Positions 56,601 through 64,000 of a stretch of DNA of 64,000 nt are shown here, piece by piece (position 1 is the first letter of the stretch; each line of letters begins with the position of its first letter). Under the pieces are notes generated by a model. It was not told the DNA's origin. It saw nothing but the letters and a program-made list of their open reading frames with translations, and searched no databases. The stretch is from assembly GCA_914767715.1 (NCBI GenBank), contig OU612070.1, positions 2,125,501 through 2,189,500 of the forward strand, in the 5' to 3' direction. Source of the stretch: Membranipora membranacea (lineage: Eukaryota; Bryozoa; Gymnolaemata; Cheilostomatida; Membraniporidae). Made by a program: the position numbers and the translations under genes.

Positions 56601-57951
56601 TGATAACAGTATGAGTCTGACTAGAGAAGAGTTCAGAGAGGGTCTCAAGGTTGTGTCATCATTTACACATATTCAGTTTTGGCTCGCTTGTTTTTTCGCG
56701 ATGAATAAAGAAGACAATATTACCACTATGCAATAATAACATTTAATGCAGAATGTTTAGTGGCACTGTAGGAATGTTGATTTGATTTCTCTTGAACCGC
56801 TTAACAGTAAAGGAGTTAACTAACCATTTGATGGGATTTAAGGGTATTTTACATGTAATTTTTCAGCATATTCCATATCCTGAAGTCTTAAGGTTTGTTG
56901 AAATTTGGCCAGCTCTAACATTGAATTTATTTAGGACGCAACTATTGGCTATTTCTTTAGCTTGTTCACCTTTTTTAAGTCTGAATAATTCATGACAAAC
57001 ATCTGAAAGTCTTCATGGAGGTTTCATAAATTATAATAGTGTTTGATGGTAGCCAGGTATGATAACAGCATTGTATATCTGAGCTGAAGAGAAGTGATAC
57101 TGGGTTTGATTGTACATAAAAGATGGAACTTCCCAGAAATTTATTAAGTTTTCGTCTTTTGTAGTCGGTGAAGACTCCACTCACTGAGAACCAGCTGGAT
57201 GAGCTAATATCGATGCTTGATGCAGATGGCAATGGTGAAATTGAACTCAAGTAAGGCCATGTATGGTTTAAATGGGGAGAGAGGATTTAGTTGATTAGTT
57301 TTTATATTAGGATAGAGCTCAACCCTGATTAATTATTTTTTTTACGTTCACTTATCCTTAGTGTAGGCATAACTATAATAGGCATTCTACGAGGATATTG
57401 TGAACTAGAGGTCACATCAACGCCCCATACAGATCTTTATCTCGATTCCCACACCGTTTTTGGACTATTACCCAATTGAGACTTGGCTATTGATATTTGC
57501 TGGCAAACATCCTAAATAACTTGAAAGTACTTACTAAGTCGTTATGGTCACTCGTAGATATTTTTGAGTGAATACTTTTGTCAAATCTAATTGCTCAGTC
57601 ATGTTTCCTATAAAGAATTTTTAACCCCTTCCTACATATATATAGTATATTGATGTCTTTTATAGCGAGTTGATTCAGGCGATAGAGAAGGACTATAAAG
57701 GGATTAGGAGAAAGGCAGCACAAGCTGCTAAGGCAGAAGGCCCATTTCCGACAGCACCAAATAAGCAGACCAATAAAAAGCCAAACCCTGCAAATATATT
57801 CGAGCAAATGGAGGAAATGCTCGATGCTAGACCAACGTCTAGAAATTTTACGAAGAGTTATGATAATGAGATGATGGTTGGAGGAGACAACTCTAACTAC
57901 ACTGTGCTTCAGCAGTCAGCACGAAATACTCTCGGAGAATTACCAGATTGA
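50606..57951 (+). CDS. Leucine-rich-repeat protein with two EF hands (LRRC74-like)
   Basis: Thirteen exons: 50606-50688, 51613-51743, 52016-52213, 53084-53259, 53529-53636, 53892-54044, 54363-54530, 54976-55170, 55560-55655, 56005-56137, 56510-56649, 57165-57250 and 57666-57951. Phases agree and give 650 residues. Residues 1-150 are Ser/Arg-rich and probably disordered, with an acidic SSDEYDTDLEDD stretch. Residues about 197-436 are RI-type leucine-rich repeats, largely phase-0 exons (VTRLDLSDNMI, VDTLDLSGNRI, LQSLDLSWNHL, LLELDISNNRI). Two canonical EF loops follow: D510-E521 (DADNSMSLTREE) and D546-E557 (DADGNGEIELNE). The C-terminus is Lys/Ala-rich. LRRs bind partner proteins and the EF hands should bind Ca2+; no enzyme domain and no membrane segment are seen, so a cytosolic Ca2+-responsive scaffold is inferred. 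A decayed partial copy lies downstream. Confidence 0.92.
51290..51475 (-). mobile_element. Probable tRNA-derived SINE
   Basis: On the minus strand, GGGTTTGAATCC (51403-51414) matches the polymerase III B box, and TACTCAGTGCTTG-like sequence about 50 bases upstream is a possible A box. A tRNA-unrelated body follows to about 51290. It lies in intron 1 of the LRR gene. The cloverleaf is not intact, so it is not a tRNA gene. Confidence 0.45.
52445..52524. repeat. AT-only 10-bp repeat
   Basis: At least seven exact tandem copies of AATATTATAT with partial units at both ends, in intron 3 of the LRR gene. The unit is self-complementary in part, so it can form hairpins. Confidence 0.9.
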
Positions 57952-58360
57952 GAGCTACAGACATGTATTTATTAGAACAAATACATTGTTATTATTAATA
58001 TTTAGTTATCATGATGATCTTGTCAAATTCTTTTACTTTTTAATATGCTCTACAAGGCCGTCATGCATAAGGTTATTTTAAAAATCTGTAAAAAGGGAAC
58101 ACTGATGTTTTCCTCATATGAATTGCTCAAACTGTGTCTTCCTATATATAGATTGTTTTGCGCATAAATTGTTTCAAACAGTATATTTTGAAAATCCCTT
58201 TTTAGACTATTAACTTTTCGGTTCTAGCCCCAGCACAGACCTCGACCCCAGCACCAGGTCCAACCCCTATCCCACCTCTAAATTCTGTTCCTGCCCCTAT
58301 GCCTAGCCAATGCCCATGCCAGTACCTACATTGAGTGCAACACTTCCACCTCCTCTCCCT

Positions 58361-58397
58361 CGCATATATATATATCTATATATACATATATATATCG
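58361..58397. repeat. (TA)n-rich tract
   Basis: ATATATATATCTATATATACATATATATAT between the LRR gene and the hairpin element. A CCCC-rich stretch with spaced CCAGCACC / CCCAT motifs lies just upstream (about 58230-58350) and has no recognised function. Confidence 0.7.
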
Positions 58398-58718
58398 GAG
58401 CATCAACATGTATATATTTTCTCATTCATGAACTATTTTGACTCGGTGGCCATGACCAGTAACAATAAAATTTATTACTTAAATAGGAAGACGAGAGTTA
58501 CTTACTCATGTTAACCTCGACTGTTGTCGCAAAAATAGAAAATCAGGCCCATAACAAAACAAGTGCTTTGAAATCAGACTGTTTGTGCTAGTCCCAATGT
58601 TGACCCTGCTATCAGGGCCCAACCCTTAAAAAGACTTTGAAAATTTATGTACCACTTTTCCTGCCTGAATAGGTACTGTTTGTTGCCACAATCTCAAAGT
58701 GATGAGTGATACAAACGA

Positions 58719-58870
58719 CCCTATCCTTAGTTTAAGTGCTCAAACGGTGGCGGGATGCATGTAGAGGCATTCCATTATCAACCACTTTCTCCGAGGGGAG
58801 AAAGTGGTTGATAATGAAATGCCTCTACCAGCATCCCGCCACCGTTTGAGCACTTAAACTACCCTATCCT
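58719..58870. mobile_element. 134-bp hairpin MITE with 9-bp target duplication
   Basis: The element is 58728-58861, beginning TAGTTTAAGTGCTCAAACGG and ending ..CTTAAACTA. Its two 65-base arms differ at three positions around a GAGG loop, and CCCTATCCT flanks it exactly on both sides (58719-58727, 58862-58870). It has no coding capacity. End type and duplication length match the element in CDC73 intron 4, though the arm sequences differ, so the two may use the same kind of transposase. Confidence 0.88.
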
Positions 58871-58899
58871 GTATCACCTGCATGTATGTGGATATGCGG

Positions 58900-60750
58900 G
58901 AATACCAGAATTAATCCGAAGATTTGCAGCTCTTTGTTTTAGGAAATTTGCGTTAGCAATTGTGATAACAAGGTTTTTTGAATGAAACGCGACATGTTTG
59001 TAGTTCGAACCATGATAGCCGTGATAATAGCACACAAGTCCTCCAAATGGCACAGGGAGCAGACATCCTACTGATTTTAAAACATGACACACTTCAAGAT
59101 AATAATAAAAATAAATAAATAAATAAATAAATAAAGTAAAATGCAAAAAACAAAAAAAATCTCTTTATTGATATGGGTGATCCAGGAACGGTTTTACCCA
59201 TTTTTCAACACCACACCCATTCCCACAAGTCTCATGCGAATACTGATAACTCACGTGTCATAACCATAAACTCAATAATAAAGGCTATGGTCACAACTAG
59301 ATATGCCCTTTGTCAGAACCCTTATCTATTATTTGGGGAATTGCTCTGATAAAGCTCTCCATAACCATAAATCCCCAAACTAACAAAGCTCATGTGTTTA
59401 CCTTCTTTATTTTTTTTGTTTTTACAGAAACGTCTCCATCATGATCAAACATTGTCGTATGCATCTGCGGGTTGGCCTATTTTGTTGATCTCAATAAAAC
59501 CAAAATATACAATGTGTGTCCAAAAACAATTGTAGTTTTATGCCATAAGACTGATTGTAGTACTTTGGAATTTCCGCCATATATGAACAGTACCTCAGTA
59601 ATACAAAAATATTACCCCTGGTGTTTTTTCGGAGAATTTCAGTTTGAGTAGCTGGAAATACTTTGAACTTGAACTGAACTAAGTCTGAATTCTCTAAGAA
59701 TTCTGCAGAACCCAGGCGGAGGATAGGGGTGGTACAGGCCCCGTCCCAGTCTAAACTTTTTCCTGAAAGCAGTGATGAATATGATACTGATTTAGAGGAT
59801 GTATATTTGGAATTGACCGATCTGCTTCTGGGATTATTTAAAAACATGGTTAGCTAACACAGAAATTCTGATATCAAAATGCTCGAGTGTAGTGGAAGTA
59901 AAAGATTTTGCAGATCATCAATGCTCTTATTATTACCTTCATGGTATACACCCTGACCAAATGGATCGCTCTTTTTCATACAGCGCTGCCACTTCAGAGC
60001 TATGCGTTTAAAAGAAGACACCTGATTATGCTGTAGATGTCAAAAATTCCAAATATCTGTTTTCAAAATAACCAATATCCTGTCTCGGGTTATCTAGCAT
60101 TGATTAATATCAGATCAAGATTTCAAAAGCCGGACCTTTATTCGGACTATTACCCTAATGACATCATAATCGATATTAACTGGCAAACGACCAAAATAAC
60201 TCTGAAATACTTACTTAGTTGTTATGGTTATTGGTTACATAAGTTTGCCAGTTTGTCATAGAAAAATAACTAGCAAAAAATCACTTCCAAATCACATAAA
60301 TGTGTTGGCTCAGCGTATAACATTGAGTTACCTTGTGATATAATAAAGACTTAATACATCAGCGTCAGTGGCCAAGTCTTCCAGAAACATTAATAACCCC
60401 TCATTAACCAGCACAACCAAGAACATGCGCTGAGAAACCCCTTGCTGAGTATTTCAAGAACAGCTGTGTTTTACAGCATGTTGATTCAGGCGATCGAGAA
60501 AGACTATAGAGGGATTAGGAGAAAGGCGGCACAAGCTGCCAAGGCAGAAGGCCCATTTCCGACAGCACCAAATAAGCAGACAAATAAAAAGCCAGACCTT
60601 GCAAGTATTTTCGAGCGAATGGAGGAAATGCTTGACCAACGTCTAGACGTTCCATTCAGAACTATGATACTGAGATGATTATTGGACTCAACTTGTACTT
60701 TTCAGCAGCAGTCAGTGCTAAATCCTCTCAGAGAATTACCTGATTGAGAG
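58900..60750 (+). pseudogene. Decayed partial tandem duplicate of the LRR/EF-hand gene
   Basis: Segments match the upstream gene in the same order: exon 2 with its 5' intron flank (about 58940-59095), exon 3 and the start of intron 3 (about 59632-59980), intron 12 (about 60120-60250) and exon 13 (about 60478-60750). Exons 4-12, which encode all the LRRs and EF hands, are absent. The exon 3 copy has stops and indels and a damaged acceptor. The exon 13 copy keeps frame for about 57 codons and then shifts. No complete product is possible. Confidence 0.85.
59108..59135. repeat. (AAAT)n microsatellite
   Basis: About seven tandem AAAT/AATA units inside the duplicated region, after the exon 2 copy. 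Confidence 0.8.
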
Positions 60751-61600
60751 CTGGATTTGGAGTTATTTGAACAAATCATGTTTTGTTAGTATTTAATTAT
60801 TGAGGATATCTAGTCAAAATTTAGGCTCTAACATTTCTTCTACTTTTTATCGTTTTACAGCCTTGGACTCGTACTACTACATGTTGAGTGCTAAAGTATA
60901 ACATCGCCATTTATCAGATATAAACAAGAGGTTCTACTTCCTTTCAGTTTTGCTGCCATATACGCTCCAAAGTTGATACCAAAATACGAATGACTCGGAA
61001 TTAATTGTGAAACTTTATTATTTTGGGGTAAAATTAATGAGCTGAAAAGGTGTGTTCTTGACATCTAATACAAGATGTTGTGCCAATACTACACGCACCA
61101 TTTGTTCAAATGGCTGTCATGTGGTCATCTACTTTATACTCTATTTGGAGCATCGCCATATTTTTCTGAAGCTGCCAAACTTCCCTCAGATCATCAAGTA
61201 GGGGAGTCAGATAGAACTTACTACACTGACCAGCTGATTCACCATCCATAGTTTATTAAAAAATAGTGAAACTAGTTTCACTCCCAAGTTTGGAATTTAG
61301 CGCCCTATTGAACTCCCAAATGTGACACGGTATAAAAGATGAATTCCGTAATAGAGTTGGTACACAGCCATATTGGCACCAGTTCTGATACGATTCCACC
61401 AGAGTACAGGTGAATACTATCTAGATTATTTATTTTATATTTTTTGATGGGTGATCATTACCATCTATGCAGTTACTATGCCTTGTAGAAAATATAATTG
61501 AATTACTATCGTCGGTAAGTTATCGATAATTCCAAAATATGCTAGATCTGCTAGATCGTTAATTTTGTTTGGTCTTATTGTTCAAGTGATTGTATAAGTG
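60751..61600. other. Intergenic, upstream of the MMP gene
   Basis: Only short frames, no repeat family recognised. It should hold the MMP promoter and 5' UTR, but no specific element can be named. Confidence 0.5.
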
Positions 61601-63982
61601 ATGCGAGAGTTATCCCTCCTCTTGGTGGTGTTACTGGTAGGATATGGGAAACTAGACAAGGATATTAGCAGCCAAGATTTTGAATCTGCCCTTCAATGGC
61701 TTGTGAGAGCTGGTTATATGGAACTACCGGTAAATACATATTCTTATCACTTAACGAGATGAAAAAAATTAAATAACTAAAAAGATAATTTCCTATTAAC
61801 TTAGTTGATAGCGCAATTAGGTTTTCGGTTTGAAATGCGTTGAGTAGTTTACTGCCATAAAATCAAATCCTATGACTTTGTCGCAGTATGCTTCCATAAT
61901 ATGCTCTTATTATTTCAAATTTGCCCTTGAATATTATTTTTGTGCAGTGAAAATTTGATTTACTTTGACAGGAAGGAAATGGAAACCTATCTCTGGAAGA
62001 GACAGCAGATCTAATACGTGACCCACTGATGACCATGAAAGATTTTTACAACCTCGGAGAAGATGGTAAATGCTATTTCATGTAGAAATTCTCTACTAGT
62101 GCATTAAATCAAAACCAAACAACCAAAAATGACATCTATCATCTATCCCAGATCAAAAACTTACAGTTGTGCCCATCTAAGTCCAACGACTGATAACAGT
62201 CATTGTGCTCCTGTGGATAATCTTTGTCATCATATTTCAAACAACCCTAGAACTATTCTTATGATGTTTCCTTTGTGACTGTTTGATTTTGCAGGCATTC
62301 TTGATGAAGACGCTCTTTCCTTCATGGCCTTACCTCGATGTGGTAACAAAGACATAAGGGATCCAACCAGACCCTCTGTCTCCGTGAGTGTCGATACTGA
62401 AGGTAGCGGAGTTGATATGGATGCAGATGAGTTTTCCAGCACCACAAGCAGCACGAGCTCGACCACAAGCTCGACCACTACCACCACCACAGAATTACCG
62501 GCTAACGAGACAGACACTGCTGAATCCTCCTCAACACAATACCTGATTGGTCCAGAACATAGCAGCAACCTGCCCCATGAAAATTTACTTGAGAGAAACA
62601 GGCGTTTTGTTATAATTGCAGGAGTTCCAACATGGGTTTCACCTGAATTTGACTTTAAATTTCCAATCACTGTCGGTTATCAAGATTATAGCTCAAAGAT
62701 GACAACGGCTGACCAGGACGCGGCACTGGTTCACTGTCTTACGGTAAGTACAGGCAACATCTAGTTCTTCTGTTCATAACAAAAGGCAGAGTCATGTATT
62801 CTATCGATATGTGACCATACACAAATGTAATATCTCTTGGCTTTCTTTGCTTGGACTACTTACTTCCAATTTTCGCTGTGCCCATGGTTGTGTTAAAGGG
62901 TTATTCCCTCTTTTTATCCGAGAAGATAACTACAAAATCAATCCATATATATATTCTTATAAATTTCAGGCTTTTTCTCTGACTCGCAAAACAACAAACA
63001 CTGCTTGAGAGCTAGAATATTTTAATTTTGGACTTGATTGAAAGATGAATGTGTAATTTATTGTCCGATCTGCTCAGTTTTCATTTCTGTTTGTTTTAGA
63101 AGTGGGCAGAGGTTTCCGGTCTGTCTTTCCGGGTGGTTCCCGGGGGGAGTACAAATATCTATATAACTTTTGTACCCAGTCTTCCGAATGACCCAGGACC
63201 ATTCGGAACCCTGGCCATTGCCGCGTCACCAACACCTTGGATAACTAACGGACCAGGTTCTCAAATCAGGTTTGATGCGCGAGAGCCATGGGTGGCTAAA
63301 TGGACTCCTGGAATGACAGGTAAGTGTTTTGTGAAAAAGACAAAGTGATGGCGATGGTTGACTTACATGGTTATATATCATATATATCAGGTAGAGGTAG
63401 AGCTCAAGGCTCAGGTGGCCATCTCACGTCTACCATGGGAGGGCGCGATTTAGCAGATCTAACTCCATTTTATCCTCAGAAAAAATGACGTTGCGAATGA
63501 GGGCAGACGATTGACCTTGACATGGAATAGAAACCTGAGGATGGGAGGTTGGGGTATCGGGGTGGAACAATTCATCAATAAATGAGCAATGAGCTTCAAG
63601 TGAAAAGCAAACCATCATCTTCATCTGAAAGTTTGAGTATTGTATAATTGAGATTACATAGCACCTAAGTAATTTCTGTTCTCTGCTATCGATAATACTG
63701 CATTGTAGAATCTGAGCATCGAGGTGAAAATGGTTGCTCTAAGTTGCATCAAAAGCATCTTGTTATCTTGTTAGCTTGACACATCTTCCCATTATTATAG
63801 GTGACACTATAAGCTTTCAGGCGACGCTATGTCATGAGCTCGGACACTCCTTAGCCTTAGATCACTCATCTGATCGAAATGCGATCATGTTTGCTGAGGT
63901 GGTCGCAATGAATTCTGAGGCTGCACTGAACAGCGATGATATCGCTGGTATTCAATCTATCTATGGTACATCTAATGGTCAG
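61601..63982 (+). CDS. Matrix metalloproteinase, furin-site type (3' end outside window)
   Basis: Exons 61601-61729, 61972-62065, 62295-62743, 63100-63319 and 63801-63982 are in agreeing phase; a donor (CAG|GTTTGT) at 63983 suggests more exons beyond the window. 358 residues are seen. There is a signal peptide (MRELSLLLVVLLV), then a short prodomain with cysteine switch PRCGNKD (C90), a Thr/Ser-rich linker and furin motif RNRR (175-178). The catalytic domain has HELGHSLALDH (H309, E310, H313, H319) and a Met-turn AIMF (M327). It is expected to be a secreted or surface endopeptidase activated by furin. Oddities: the Gly of HExxHxxGxxH is Ala316, and the segments where MMPs carry the structural-zinc histidines read PND, LAIA and IRFDA. 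Any hemopexin domain would lie outside the window. Confidence 0.93.
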
Positions 63983-64000
63983 GTTTGTATGTCTATGGTT

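Noticed and set aside
62230-62670. 146-codon minus-strand frame with Val-rich stretch
   Set aside because: It is the antisense of the Thr/Ser-rich linker in MMP exon 3.

Overview
This is an intron-rich, AT-rich stretch of nuclear DNA from an animal. Every gene is split by spliceosomal introns with GT..AG borders, and most introns are a few hundred bases long. The gene set is animal: a T1-domain voltage-gated K+ channel, an isthmin-type AMOP protein, a furin-site matrix metalloproteinase (MMP) and parafibromin/CDC73. Protein divergence and the presence of a thermolysin-type M4 protease make me suspect a non-bilaterian (ctenophore- or cnidarian-like) or another invertebrate. That is a weak inference and I cannot name a species.

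Layout. 1-1961 (-): 5' part of a Kv channel gene, cut by the window edge. 2201-3304: 3' fragment of a non-LTR retrotransposon with a CAAA tail. 4577-8848 (+): eight-exon Golgi-type sulfotransferase. 9779-9952: a second non-LTR retrotransposon tail. 11334-18148 (-): seven-exon, apparently type II membrane protein with an isthmin-like AMOP domain. 18149-26649: about 8.5 kb with no supportable gene, but with a small palindrome between 9-bp repeats and a U2 snRNA-like fragment. 26650-26700: internally deleted copy of CDC73 exon 1. 27164-35745 (+): complete twelve-exon CDC73. 37140-40157 (+): small unrecognised single-pass membrane protein. 41275-47688 (+): ten-exon secreted M4 metallopeptidase with a hAT-like element in one intron. 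50358-50582: tiny NPC1-like reading frame. 50606-57951 (+): thirteen-exon leucine-rich-repeat protein with two EF hands. 58728-58861: hairpin transposon. About 58900-60750: decayed partial duplicate of the LRR gene. 61601 to the end (+): MMP, cut by the window edge.

In every main gene model the exon phases agree across all junctions, which is the main evidence for the coordinates. Several products act at the cell surface or outside the cell (sulfotransferase, AMOP protein, M4 protease, MMP), but nothing shows that they are co-regulated. The most unusual material is: a Kv subunit with a nearly charge-free S4 and a broken PXP hinge; an MMP whose structural-zinc histidines appear to be missing; an intron-bearing thermolysin; and two hairpin transposons with TAG..CTA ends and perfect 9-bp target duplications. 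All calls come from reading the sequence; no database search was run.
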